In this document: positions 1 through 9,193 of the stretch, one piece after another
How positions within the stretch are numbered: position 1 is the stretch's first letter
Layout: each line of letters begins with the position of its first letter
The notes under the pieces: model-generated
Told to the model about the DNA's origin: nothing
Databases searched by the model: none
The model's input: the letters and a program-made list of their open reading frames with translations, nothing else
Program-made: the position numbers and the translations under genes
DNA from: Hanamia caeni
Lineage (GTDB): Bacteria > Bacteroidota > Bacteroidia > Chitinophagales > Chitinophagaceae
DNA length: 64,000 bases
Direction of reading: 5' to 3'
Assembly: GCF_003721595.1 (NCBI RefSeq)
Contig: NZ_RJJR01000002.1
Coordinates: 124,001 to 188,000, forward strand

Positions 1-664
1 TTGTTGATTTTTCTATTTCATTTTTTGTCAAATTATTCTCATCTTCAACCTTTTTGGTAGAAGAATTATTTTTGTTTGCGAAGGGTATAGGTTCACTTTT
101 ATTTTCGGTTCCACTTTTTAACTCGTCTGGAAAATTTGCTATAGTTTTCCGGTTTTCATAATCAGCCTTTGAAACAGGATGTTGTTTTAATTCGTTTTTA
201 TTTATTGTTAGGTTATTGTTGAAATGATTTTCAATTTTACTCTGACGGATTAAACGTTTAGAAGTTGGGTTTACTTTTTGATCAACTGCAATTGAGTCAT
301 TATCATTTTTATACTCTTTAGAAGACGAAAAGTTCTTTGCAGATTCATTTTTTGGAGGAGAAATTTTTTCTATGGGATTGGATGCAGGTTTTTCTACCAA
401 AGCCTTTTCTATATTATTTTTTAAAGACACATCTTGTGCAATATTGGAAGAATCTTTTTTCCCATTATTCATCACAAGAAAAAACACAAGAGTGCCCACG
501 AGCAACAGAGATGGAAGAATGAAAAAGATCTTTTTTCTTTCTTTTTTCTGTGGAAGATGCTCGTCGAGAAGTCGCTCCATCTTTTCCCAAGCTTTATCAT
601 CATATCCGGGATGGTAGTGCTCTGCAGCCTCTTTTATTTTCTTATCGTTTTCGTCATCCAACAT
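1..664 (-). CDS. putative membrane anti-sigma factor (C-terminus beyond window)
   Basis: The frame is open from an ATG at 664 to the left edge, giving 221 codons without a stop, so the 3' end lies outside the window. Its first 11 bases overlap the end of the sigma-factor gene, which suggests translational coupling. The protein has an acidic, helical N-terminus of about 40 residues, one hydrophobic segment at about residues 44-63 (KKIFFILPSLLLVGTLVFF), then a long Asn/Lys/Ser-rich low-complexity stretch. A cytoplasmic N-terminus plus one membrane helix, directly behind an ECF sigma gene, is the usual anti-sigma arrangement. No recognisable anti-sigma motif was seen, so the role rests on context. 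Confidence 0.6.
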   Translation of the reverse strand, partial: MLDDENDKKIKEAAEHYHPGYDDKAWEKMERLLDEHLPQKKERKKIFFILPSLLLVGTLVFFLVMNNGKKDSSNIAQDVSLKNNIEKALVEKPASNPIEKISPPKNESAKNFSSSKEYKNDNDSIAVDQKVNPTSKRLIRQSKIENHFNNNLTINKNELKQHPVSKADYENRKTIANFPDELKSGTENKSEPIPFANKNNSSTKKVEDENNLTKNEIEKST

Positions 665-1301
665 TTTTTGCTATTAATATTTTATTATCGTTCTTTAGTA
701 TTTTTTGTAACTGTTGCCTCGCTTTAAAAAGATTTGATTTAGAAGTGCCGATTGAAATTTGCAATTGTTCTGCTATTTCTTCATGGCTAAACCCATCAAT
801 TATAAATAAATTCAAAACGGTTCTATAGGCAGGTGAAAGATGTTGAATTGCACGAATGATCTCATCATAGGAAATTCTGTCAAATGCATTTTCTTCCCGT
901 TGGGGGAGGCAAATAAGTGTCGTTTCAATTTCTGCTGTAAAATGATGTTTGTTATTTTTTCTTGAATGATCAATGGCTGTGTAAATCAGTATCTTTCTAA
1001 TCCACCCTTTAAACGAATTTACTTCGTCAGCATAGGCAGGCACGTATCTATGTATTTCTTTAAAAATTTTGAGAAAGCTATCGTTAAAAATTTCAATAGC
1101 ATCTTCCTTTCGTTTTGTGTACCGGTCGCAAATGGACATACCATAGCTGTAGAAAGAGTTATACAACTTTTTTTGGCTCTCTCGTTTATTCAGGATGCAT
1201 TCCCTGATAATCGTTCTTAGTTCATTTACTGATAACAAATTGAAAGCGTTATAGAAGGTTAAATCGAAATTAAATGCCGAAAGGTTGCCTTGTTGCAGCA
1301 T
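654..1301 (-). CDS. ECF-type RNA polymerase sigma factor
   Basis: This 215-residue protein is a sigma-70 family factor of the extracytoplasmic-function type, directing RNA polymerase to a small regulon. Region 2 spans about residues 35-115 (FNDSFLKIFKEIHRY, then FKGWIRKILIYTAIDHSRK). Region 4 is at about 150-205, with the helix-turn-helix around GFSHEEIAEQLQISIGTSKS. There is no region 1 or 3, as expected for ECF factors. The ATG at 1301 gives an N-terminus somewhat longer than usual, and a later start is possible. It overlaps the putative anti-sigma gene by 11 bp. It is divergent from the cytochrome-domain operon at 1703, which makes that operon a candidate target, but this is inference. Confidence 0.9.
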   Translation of the reverse strand: MLQQGNLSAFNFDLTFYNAFNLLSVNELRTIIRECILNKRESQKKLYNSFYSYGMSICDRYTKRKEDAIEIFNDSFLKIFKEIHRYVPAYADEVNSFKGWIRKILIYTAIDHSRKNNKHHFTAEIETTLICLPQREENAFDRISYDEIIRAIQHLSPAYRTVLNLFIIDGFSHEEIAEQLQISIGTSKSNLFKARQQLQKILKNDNKILIAKNVG

Positions 1302-1702
1302 TTTTTTAGACCTTGTTGTAATATTTTTTTGGGACCCGGGTCGGAAAGGTTATTTTCCTTTAAAACGACACTTTTCCGGCAATACTCTTTCCTTTCAGAA
1401 GTAATTTGTCAATATGCTTGCCGCATCTACAGCCAAATTACTCAGGATATTTTCGTTATTTTTATCCTCATTGTATTTTTTGCCTATCCCATGTAAAACA
1501 CCATGTTGAACAACACCGGCTTATTGAAGGGGCTGAAAGATATTCGACATTTTGCATAGCTACACCGCTACGAATGAAACCTGACATAATTCGTATTTAT
1601 GCAATCTTAAATTACCCCGGCAACAATATTTTTTTTATTTTTATACGATTCCACGATTGGCCAATATTATATTTCTTTTTTTTAAACATTGCTATTACAG
1701 AT
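1302..1702. other. divergent intergenic region
   Basis: About 400 bp separate the minus-strand sigma gene from the plus-strand PSCyt1 gene. A plus-strand frame is open from 1406 into the PSCyt1 gene, but the residues before 1703 resemble no family domain and would displace the export signal, so I treat them as non-coding. No convincing TAnnTTTG element was found on either strand. The region is T-rich with a short GC-rich palindrome (GACCCGGGTC) at about 1333-1342. Confidence 0.5.
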
Positions 1703-4024
1703 ATGAAATCAAAAACTTTTCTATTCACCATAGCTTTTATTACGGGTACCAGTTGCTGGGTATCATGCTATCAGGAAAATAATGACCAGGAACAACCTTT
1801 ACCAGATATCGTTTCTTACGATTATAATATTCGCCCTATTCTTTCTGATAAATGTTTTAAATGCCATGGCCCTGATGTAAGCAAACAGGAAGCGGGCTTG
1901 CGGCTTGATTTTGCAAAATATGCTTATGCTCCCTTACCGGAAATGAAAGGCGCCTTCGCGATCGTACCCGGCCACCCGGAACAATCTGAATTATTTAAGA
2001 GGATTTCCTCTACCGATTCTTCTTATATGATGCCTTTACCTTCGGCACATCTTGGCGCATTGACACCTTACCAGATCAAATTATTTGAAAGGTGGATAAA
2101 GCAAGGCGCTAAATATGAAAAACATTGGGCTTATATAAAACCAAAAAAAGCCTCACTGCCTGTTGTTAAAGACAAGTCGTGGCCCAAAAATGAAATTGAC
2201 TATTTCGTATTGGGCAAACAGGAGGATGAAGGGCTGAAACACAATCCCGAAGCTGATAAAGAAATCCTGCTAAAGAGAGTTTCGTTAGACCTAACGGGGC
2301 TTCCTCCTTCTGAAGAAATGATGAATAAATTTATGGCCGATAAAGATCCTAAGGCTTATGAAAAAGTAGTGGATGAATTGTTAAACTCACCTCAATACGG
2401 TGAAAAGATGGCGTTACATTGGATGGATGTAGGCCGTTATGCAGACAGTTATGGGTATCAGGATGATAATATACGGACGCAGTGGCCCTGGCGCGATTGG
2501 GTGATACATTCTTTCAATGAAAATATGCCTTACAATCAATTTCTTACCTGGCAGATTGCGGGAGATTTGCTGCCCAATGCCAACAAAGAACAAATACTGG
2601 CAACCGCTTTTTTTCGCAATCATAAATACACTGAAGAGGGTGGAATTATTCCGGAAGAATACAGGGTGACCTATAACATTGATAAAGTAAAAACTTTTGG
2701 AACGGGCATTATCGGCCTGTCCGTGGAATGCGCCCAATGCCACGATCATAAGTACGATCCTATTTCCCAAAAAGAATATTACGAGATGTATGCTTTTTTT
2801 AATAATAGCAAAGAGGCAGGTTTTGAAGGCGATGTGGGCGTATCCAAACCAGCCAAAAAACCAATACTCACCATCGACAGCAGCGATGTCAAAAACCTGC
2901 TTTCTTTCATCAATAAAAAAGATACTGGGCAATTGATGGTTTCGGTTATGGGGGACCGTGATACGCTGCGCAAAACTTATATTTTGGACCGCGGGGTGTA
3001 CGATCAGCCTACTTTTGAAGTGAAGCCTGCAGCGATAGAAGCGGTAATGCCTTTTGATTCTGTAAACCTTCCACGCAACAGGCTGGGTCTTGCCGAATGG
3101 ACGGTAAGCGAGAACAATCCGCTCACAGCCCGTGTGTTTGTTAACCAAATGTGGCAGGAAATTTTTGGAAGGGGAATTGTAAAAACGGCGGGCGATTTTG
3201 GTGCACAGGGCGAAATGCCCACCAACGCCGCATTGCTCGATTGGATGGCAGTAGATTTTATGCAACACGGGTGGAACATAAAAAGGCTGATGAAGCAAAT
3301 AGTTACCTCTGCCACCTACAGGCAATCTTCAACTGTTGATAATGATAATTATAAAAAAGATCCTGAAAATATTTATCTCTCCCGTGCACCGCGGCAGAGA
3401 GTAAAGGCGGAAATTGTAAAAGATATTGTATTATCAAGTAGTGGGTTGTTGGTAAAAACGATTGGAGGCCCGAGTGTAAAGCCCTATCAGCCAAAAGGCC
3501 TTTGGGAAAGCGCCACTTCGGGGAGGGGTGTGCTGGCGACTTATAAACAAGATACCGGTGAAAGCCTTTACCGGCGAGGCATTTACACATTTATAAAATT
3601 GACAGTGCCGCCTCCAAACATGGCCATCTTTGATGCAAGCAACCGCGATTTATGCGAAGTAAACCGTTCCGTTACCTCTACGCCTTTGCAGGCGTTGATG
3701 ATGATGAACGACCCAACAGTGCTGGAAGCTTCACGCGTTTTATCACAAAAATTACTGAAAGAAAAAAGTTCGGTAGATGCAAAAATTACACGGGCTTTTC
3801 AACGCATTATCTGCCGCATACCAGATAAAAAAGAAATGAGCTTACTTAAAAATTATTATGCCGAACAATTAGCAGCTTTTCAAAATAAAAAACTGGATGC
3901 AGCTGCTACATTAAATGTTGGCGAATATAAAATGGATAATACATTAGATAAAAATATTACTGCCGCATTGATGAAAGTCGTAAGCGCTATTTATAACATG
4001 GAAGAAGCCATTACAAAATCATAG
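1703..4024 (+). CDS. PSCyt1 / DUF1549 / DUF1553 exported lipoprotein
   Basis: The 773-residue protein begins with a lipoprotein-type signal (Cys18 or Cys22 as possible acylation site). A PSCyt1 domain follows, with a CxxCH motif at residues 51-55 (DKCFKCHGPD). DUF1549 covers roughly 125-360, with a second CxxCH at about 343-348 (ECAQCHDHKYDP), and DUF1553 covers about 455-720. The order is that of the planctomycete-type cytochrome family, whose biochemical role is not established; the CxxCH motifs suggest covalent haem and periplasmic electron transfer. I chose the ATG at 1703 because it starts the signal peptide. The downstream DUF1501 gene begins 2 bp after the stop, so the two are surely cotranscribed. 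Confidence 0.88.
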   Translation: MKSKTFLFTIAFITGTSCWVSCYQENNDQEQPLPDIVSYDYNIRPILSDKCFKCHGPDVSKQEAGLRLDFAKYAYAPLPEMKGAFAIVPGHPEQSELFKRISSTDSSYMMPLPSAHLGALTPYQIKLFERWIKQGAKYEKHWAYIKPKKASLPVVKDKSWPKNEIDYFVLGKQEDEGLKHNPEADKEILLKRVSLDLTGLPPSEEMMNKFMADKDPKAYEKVVDELLNSPQYGEKMALHWMDVGRYADSYGYQDDNIRTQWPWRDWVIHSFNENMPYNQFLTWQIAGDLLPNANKEQILATAFFRNHKYTEEGGIIPEEYRVTYNIDKVKTFGTGIIGLSVECAQCHDHKYDPISQKEYYEMYAFFNNSKEAGFEGDVGVSKPAKKPILTIDSSDVKNLLSFINKKDTGQLMVSVMGDRDTLRKTYILDRGVYDQPTFEVKPAAIEAVMPFDSVNLPRNRLGLAEWTVSENNPLTARVFVNQMWQEIFGRGIVKTAGDFGAQGEMPTNAALLDWMAVDFMQHGWNIKRLMKQIVTSATYRQSSTVDNDNYKKDPENIYLSRAPRQRVKAEIVKDIVLSSSGLLVKTIGGPSVKPYQPKGLWESATSGRGVLATYKQDTGESLYRRGIYTFIKLTVPPPNMAIFDASNRDLCEVNRSVTSTPLQALMMMNDPTVLEASRVLSQKLLKEKSSVDAKITRAFQRIICRIPDKKEMSLLKNYYAEQLAAFQNKKLDAAATLNVGEYKMDNTLDKNITAALMKVVSAIYNMEEAITKS

Positions 4025-4026
4025 TC

Positions 4027-5475
4027 ATGAACAAAGAATTATTGGAACACAGCCTTAACCTGAACAGGAGAAAATTTCTTTCTAAATTAAGTTTGGGTAT
4101 TGGAAGCGTCGCATTGGGCTCGTTACTAATACCTGATCTTTTTAGCGGCAAAAGTGAAGAAGATATGATGGTGACCGGGCTGCCGCAATTTGCACCAAAA
4201 GCAAAACGTGTTATTTATTTATTTCAAAATGGCGCCCCTTCGCAGCTTGACCTGTTTGATTATAAACCAAAGCTCCAGGAAATGTTCGGCCAGGACTTGC
4301 CTGCATCTATCCGCCAGGGCCAGCGCCTTACAGGCATGACGGCTGACCAGAAAAAATTCCCTTTGGCAGGTTCTGCTTTTAAATTTAATCAATATGGCGA
4401 AGCAGGTGCCTGGATGAGTGAGCTGTTACCACATACTTCAAAAGTTGTTGATGATTTATGTATTATAAGAAGCATGTACACCGAGGCGATTAATCACGAT
4501 CCGGCGCTTACTTTTTTTCAAACGGGTGCGCAGGTAGGAAATCGCCCAAGCATGGGCTCATGGCTGAGTTACGGGTTGGGAAGTGAAAATAAAAATCTTC
4601 CGGCGTTTTGTGTCTTGCTCTCAAAAGGCAAAGGGAATGGCCAGGGGGTGTATTCAAAATTATGGAGCAATGGATTCCTGGACTCTGTGCACCAGGGCGT
4701 TCAATTCAGCAGCGGCGAAAATCCGGTGTTGTACCTCAATAACCATGATGGTATTGACAAAGCAGACAGGAGAAAAATGCTTGATGTGGTTTCTCAATTG
4801 AATGAAGAATCTTTTAAAGAAACCAACGACCCCGAAATAAAAGCCAAAATACAGCAATACGAATTGGCTTACAGGATGCAAACCGCCGTACCCGAAGTAA
4901 CTGATGTCAGCAAGGAGCCGGAAGATATTATCAAGATGTATGGGCCGGATTGCCTTATACCAGGAACGTACGCAGCCAATTGTTTGCTAGCAAGAAAACT
5001 TTCAGAAAACGGCGTCCGCTTTGTTCAGTTGTATCACCAGGGTTGGGATGGCCACAACAATTTACCGTTTGAAATCAAGGGCCAGTGTATGGATACTGAC
5101 CAGGCTTCTGCAGCATTGATTACAGATCTAAAACAACGCGGTTTATTAGATGAAACGCTGGTAATATGGGGTGGTGAATTTGGACGGACCAATTATTGCC
5201 AGGGCAAGCTTGCAAAAGATAATTATGGCCGCGACCATCATCCACGCTGCTTTACAATATGGATGGCAGGCGGTGGCGTGAAGCCCGGCGTGTACGGAGA
5301 AACGGACGACTTTGGGTATAACATTGTAAAAGATCCGGTGCATGTTCACGACTTTCATGCAACGGCTTTAAACCTTATGGGTATTGACCATGAAAAATTA
5401 ACTTACAAATTTTTGGGTCGCCGGTATCGCTTAACAGATGTGGCAGGGAAAGTAGTGAAAGGCATTATTGCGTAA
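4027..5475 (+). CDS. DUF1501 family protein, Tat-exported
   Basis: This 482-residue protein carries a twin-arginine signal (NRRKFLSKLSLG followed by a hydrophobic stretch), so it is probably exported folded. The rest matches DUF1501, a family with an alkaline-phosphatase/sulfatase-like fold. Typical blocks are FQNGAPSQLDLFDYKP near residue 70, a conserved YHQGWDGHNN block near 340, and VIWGGEFGRTNYCQG followed by RDHHP near 380-410, where metal ligands are expected. DUF1501 genes are regularly paired with DUF1549/DUF1553 genes, as here, but no substrate is known. The 2-bp spacing to the upstream gene indicates a shared transcript. Confidence 0.88.
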   Translation: MNKELLEHSLNLNRRKFLSKLSLGIGSVALGSLLIPDLFSGKSEEDMMVTGLPQFAPKAKRVIYLFQNGAPSQLDLFDYKPKLQEMFGQDLPASIRQGQRLTGMTADQKKFPLAGSAFKFNQYGEAGAWMSELLPHTSKVVDDLCIIRSMYTEAINHDPALTFFQTGAQVGNRPSMGSWLSYGLGSENKNLPAFCVLLSKGKGNGQGVYSKLWSNGFLDSVHQGVQFSSGENPVLYLNNHDGIDKADRRKMLDVVSQLNEESFKETNDPEIKAKIQQYELAYRMQTAVPEVTDVSKEPEDIIKMYGPDCLIPGTYAANCLLARKLSENGVRFVQLYHQGWDGHNNLPFEIKGQCMDTDQASAALITDLKQRGLLDETLVIWGGEFGRTNYCQGKLAKDNYGRDHHPRCFTIWMAGGGVKPGVYGETDDFGYNIVKDPVHVHDFHATALNLMGIDHEKLTYKFLGRRYRLTDVAGKVVKGIIA

Positions 5476-5620
5476 ATAGCTTAATTGAATAAAAGCGCAT
5501 TAAAATTGTTTATCGATTTTTTTGAATTCAGAATTGCTTATATAAATTTCTTTGGTCTGAAATTTTGAGAAAGAAATTCAAAGCGGTGTTATGATAAAAT
5601 ACCAAAATATAAGTTACCAT

Positions 5621-5640
5621 TAAAAGTTAGTTTACTGTAA
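5621..5640 (+). repeat. copy of the TTTACTGT intergenic motif
   Basis: The core TTTACTGT is at 5631-5638, preceded by AAGTTAG and followed by AA. It sits in the 218-bp gap between the DUF1501 and beta-propeller genes, in gene orientation. Confidence 0.5.
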
Positions 5641-5693
5641 CTCTTAATAACTTTTGACCCAATAAACCAATCACCTGATAAACAAATTAACCA

Positions 5694-6722
5694 ATGCAAC
5701 GGAGAAATTTTATTAAAAACACAACTTTAACCGCCGCCGCACTAATGATTAAACAACCTCGTGCCTATACGCAAGATACCATCCTCGGACAGGGAAATAA
5801 GCGATACAAAATTGACACGCATTGGAGCCAGGCTGATGTAGCCAAATATCCTGTGAACGATTGTCACGAAATGATTCAGGACAAGAAAGGAAGAATTTTA
5901 TTGCTTACCAACGAAACGCACAACAACCTTTTGATTTATAATAAAAAAGGAAAAATTTTAGATTCGTGGGGGCATGAATACCCGGGCGCACACGGATTAA
6001 CCTTGTTTGATGAAAACGGTACGGAAGTTTTATTTATTTGTGACAATAAGCGACACCAGGTTATTAAGACAACAATTGATGGACGCGTATTAATGGTATT
6101 GGATTATCCTAAGGAAACCGGCCAATATACCAAAGCGGAAGAATATATTCCAACGGAAACTGCGATTACGCCTGATGGCGATATTTATGTAGCCGATGGT
6201 TATGGAAAAGATTTTATTATGCACTATGATGCTTCAGGGAAACTTATCAACTATTTTGGAGGAAGAGGCACAGAAGAAAAACATTTGTTGAATGCCCATG
6301 GCGTTTGTCTCGATTTTAGAAATGGCGGCGAACCGGTGTTGATTGTTACTTCAAGGCAGCAAAATGCTTTTAAAAGATATAATCTGGCAGGCGAATTTAT
6401 CAATACGATTTCCCTGCCCGGCGCATGGGTTTGCAGGCCGGTTATAAAAGGTGATTTTTTATATTCGGCGGTGTTGCAAACAAATTCGCGGCAAGGGCAA
6501 CATTCCGGCTTTGTAACTATACTGGATAAAAATAATAAAGTGGTTTCCAATCTTGCAGGCTCTGAACCAACTTACAGTGATGGCAAACCGGATGAAATGT
6601 ATCAAACCATCAAATGCTTTTCTTATCCCCATGATGTATGCATAGACGATGAAGAAAACCTATATATCGCTCAATGGAATTCCGACAAAGTGTATCCTTA
6701 TAAGCTAACGCCTGTTGTTTAA
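5694..6722 (+). CDS. Tat-exported NHL-type beta-propeller protein
   Basis: The 342-residue product starts with a twin-arginine motif (QRRNFIKNTTLTAAAL), indicating Tat export. The mature part consists of NHL/six-bladed propeller repeats. Recurrent units such as DGDIYVADGYGKDFIMHYD (about residue 160) and a final DEENLYIAQWNSDKVYPYK (about 320) show the Asp-x-x-x-x-Tyr-Ile/Val-Ala pattern. Relatives are often labelled peptidylglycine-monooxygenase-like, but only the propeller is visible here and no catalytic metal site was recognised. It lies 218 bp after the DUF1501 gene on the same strand. The shared Tat export suggests that they act together in the periplasm. Confidence 0.8.
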   Translation: MQRRNFIKNTTLTAAALMIKQPRAYTQDTILGQGNKRYKIDTHWSQADVAKYPVNDCHEMIQDKKGRILLLTNETHNNLLIYNKKGKILDSWGHEYPGAHGLTLFDENGTEVLFICDNKRHQVIKTTIDGRVLMVLDYPKETGQYTKAEEYIPTETAITPDGDIYVADGYGKDFIMHYDASGKLINYFGGRGTEEKHLLNAHGVCLDFRNGGEPVLIVTSRQQNAFKRYNLAGEFINTISLPGAWVCRPVIKGDFLYSAVLQTNSRQGQHSGFVTILDKNNKVVSNLAGSEPTYSDGKPDEMYQTIKCFSYPHDVCIDDEENLYIAQWNSDKVYPYKLTPVV

Positions 6723-6921
6723 TGAAAAAAGTTTTTTTACCAATTCTAATGATAGATAAATCGTTTAAAAAGAAACAAACAAAATCAGCGCTTTTAAGTC
6801 CCGGCCCATTATGGAAACTGAAAATATTTATAGCAACAAGTCCGGTTTCTATGCCTTCCCTTTGAGGGTGAGGTGAGTGTTTGAATAATTCTTGTGGCAA
6901 AAATTAAAAATTTATTACTAC

Positions 6922-9069
6922 ATGCATCGTTGGAAAAAAATAATTTTTGATAGCACGCTTGCGCTTAATATCCTGTTGCTGTTCCTTTTTATTTTCGACA
7001 ACAGACTTTATGTTCCACCGTGGCTTCAGGTGGCAGGAAGGATGCATACGCTGTTTTTGCATTTCCCTATTGTGATGCTGGCCTTATGTATTTTTTGGGA
7101 ATTGTTTTCAGGTTATAACAAATCTTATGTAAACGTAAAGTCAGAAATAGGCGATGACTTATTATTGGCTGCCGCGTTCACTTCTGTGATTACGGCCCTG
7201 ATGGGATTATTTCTTTCAAGAGAACCCGGCTATACGCCTGATCTTTTGGTTTGGCATAAATGGGGTGGTATATTTATTTCATTCCTTTCCTTAACCTGGT
7301 ATATGTTTCGCGCCAAAGTAAGGCAGGCCCGCCCTGCCTTGTTCGTTACTTCATTTGGCGCAATGGTGATGATAATAATTACCGGGCACCTTGGTGGCAA
7401 CATTACACACGGCCAGGATTTTATTTTTGAACCTGTAAACCCTGCTAAGCAGGCTGCTCCTGTGTTATTTGAAGATGCTTTCGTGTATGCAAATATGGTG
7501 CAGCCCATTCTGGAAGCAAAATGTATCAGTTGCCACAATGCTCAAAAAGCAAAAGGAGAATTGGTAATGGAAACAAAAGAATTCCTGATGAAAGGCGGAA
7601 AGGATGGAAAACTTTGGGATACTACCGAAACTGATTTAGGCTTGCTAATGCAGCGGATTCATCTTCCTTTGGAAAGCCGCAAACACATGCCGCCACAGGG
7701 GAAACCGCAACTGACAGATGATGAAATAGCCATTCTGTATCACTGGATAAAAAGTGGCGCCAGCTTCACTACAAAAGTGGATTCACTTCCGCAGAAAGAT
7801 AGTTTACGATTACTGGCTATGCCATTATTTCAAACTATAGAAACTGATGATTATACTTTTGAGCCACCTGATGAAAAAAAGGTGCAGACCTTAAATAATA
7901 ATTACCGCGTGGTAAAACCTCTTGCTATAGGCTCACCTGCTTTGGGTGTCGAATTTTTTAGCAAGGAACAATTTAAGTCACAACACCTGAAAGATTTATT
8001 GGATGTAAAAAATCAAATAGTTACGCTTAACCTTAATAAGATGCCGGTAAAGGATGAAGATTTGAAAACTATCGGGCAATTTGCCAATCTGCGAAAACTG
8101 AATCTATCTTTTACAGATATTACCGGTGCTACCTTACAGGAATTGAGCAAATTAAAAGAATTGAAAATTTTATCTCTTTCTGGCACTAATATAAAAGCTG
8201 CTAACCTACAGTCATTAGCCAGCCTTAAGAAGCTTAGTCATTTAATGGTTTGGGATGTTACACTAAGCGCTGCTGAATTAAATACATTGCAACAGCGGTT
8301 GAAAACTACCGCAATAGAAACAGGTTTTAAAGGCGATACGGTACTGATAAAATTAAATCCCCCTCTAATAGAAAATGAAGAACAGGTGATAACCGGCACT
8401 CAACCTCTTCAATTAAAGCATTATATAAATGGCGTTACCATTCGCTACACTACGGATGGCACTACGCCTGACAGTATTTCTTCACCCATATACAAGCCGG
8501 GTGTAATGCTGGATAAGAAAGAAGTAATTAAAGCGAGGGCATTTAAAGCGGGTTGGATTGGAAGCGATGTAGTCGAAAAAATATTTTACAAAGCCGGCGT
8601 AAAGCCTGATTCTGTAAACTTATTGACACAAAGTGATCCACAGTATAAAGGCGACGGCAGCCTAACTTTGCATGACGGCAAATTGGGAAGCAAAAATTTC
8701 AGAGATGGTAAATGGCTTGCAACCCACGGTGTACCGATGGAGGTATTATTTTATTTTAAAAATCCAGCTTCTGTTTCTTCTGTTAACATTAGTAGCATAG
8801 TTGACGTTAACAGTTACCTTATGCCACCTCACGAAATAGAAGTATGGGGCGGCAACACTTATTCATCATTAAGATTGCTAAAACGCCTTCGTCCTTCACA
8901 GCCATCAAAAGAAGCGCCACTCTACATTACGGGATATGATGTGGATTTTAAAAAATCAAGTATCAATGTTTTGAAATTGATTGTGAAACCGGTGAGTAAG
9001 CTACCGGCCTGGCACAGAGGTAAAGGCGATAAAGGATGGTTTTTTACTGATGAAGTATTTTTGAATTGA
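6922..9069 (+). CDS. DUF2231 membrane protein with PSCyt1, LRR and chitobiase-like domains
   Basis: The 715-residue multidomain protein begins with about four to five membrane helices (about 10-165) of the DUF2231 type (MHTLFLHFPIVMLAL). A PSCyt1 domain follows with a CxxCH motif at about 200-204 (AKCISCHNAQ), then leucine-rich repeats at about 350-445, a chitobiase C-terminal/FN3-associated domain at about 490-560 (IRYTTDGTTP), and a C-terminal region that may be discoidin-like. I prefer the ATG at 6922 to an upstream in-frame TTG at 6892, since it starts a typical Lys/Trp-rich anchor. As the only multi-pass member of the cluster it could link the periplasmic cytochrome-like proteins to the inner membrane; this is inference. 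Confidence 0.83.
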   Translation: MHRWKKIIFDSTLALNILLLFLFIFDNRLYVPPWLQVAGRMHTLFLHFPIVMLALCIFWELFSGYNKSYVNVKSEIGDDLLLAAAFTSVITALMGLFLSREPGYTPDLLVWHKWGGIFISFLSLTWYMFRAKVRQARPALFVTSFGAMVMIIITGHLGGNITHGQDFIFEPVNPAKQAAPVLFEDAFVYANMVQPILEAKCISCHNAQKAKGELVMETKEFLMKGGKDGKLWDTTETDLGLLMQRIHLPLESRKHMPPQGKPQLTDDEIAILYHWIKSGASFTTKVDSLPQKDSLRLLAMPLFQTIETDDYTFEPPDEKKVQTLNNNYRVVKPLAIGSPALGVEFFSKEQFKSQHLKDLLDVKNQIVTLNLNKMPVKDEDLKTIGQFANLRKLNLSFTDITGATLQELSKLKELKILSLSGTNIKAANLQSLASLKKLSHLMVWDVTLSAAELNTLQQRLKTTAIETGFKGDTVLIKLNPPLIENEEQVITGTQPLQLKHYINGVTIRYTTDGTTPDSISSPIYKPGVMLDKKEVIKARAFKAGWIGSDVVEKIFYKAGVKPDSVNLLTQSDPQYKGDGSLTLHDGKLGSKNFRDGKWLATHGVPMEVLFYFKNPASVSSVNISSIVDVNSYLMPPHEIEVWGGNTYSSLRLLKRLRPSQPSKEAPLYITGYDVDFKKSSINVLKLIVKPVSKLPAWHRGKGDKGWFFTDEVFLN

Positions 9070-9131
9070 GTAAAAAAATACACTGGTATTTTTATTTCAT
9101 CTTTGACCTAAATAAAAAATCTTTAATAAAA

Positions 9132-9164
9132 GCCTGCCTGCCGGAAGGCAAGTTTGTTTACTGT
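9132..9164 (+). repeat. GC-rich palindrome plus TTTACTGT motif
   Basis: An imperfect palindrome (GCCTGCCTGCCGGAAGGCA) is followed at once by AGTTTGTTTACTGT. It lies between the convergent ends of the DUF2231 and ROK genes. A very similar arrangement occurs inside the coding region at 15623-15656. The palindrome could fold in RNA, but no T-tract follows, so a classical terminator is unlikely. Confidence 0.65.
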
Positions 9165-9193
9165 CGATCTGTTTCTAAGACCTACTAAAATTT

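Noticed and set aside
1406..1702. In-frame 99-codon extension of the PSCyt1 gene
   Set aside because: It would place the lipoprotein signal inside the protein, has no family similarity, and the ATG at 1703 starts exactly at the signal peptide.
2414..3325. Long antisense frame (303 codons) within the DUF1549/DUF1553 gene
   Set aside because: It is the shadow of a well-supported gene and shows no recognisable domain.
6892..6921. TTG start for the DUF2231 protein
   Set aside because: The ATG at 6922 gives a more typical membrane-anchor N-terminus.
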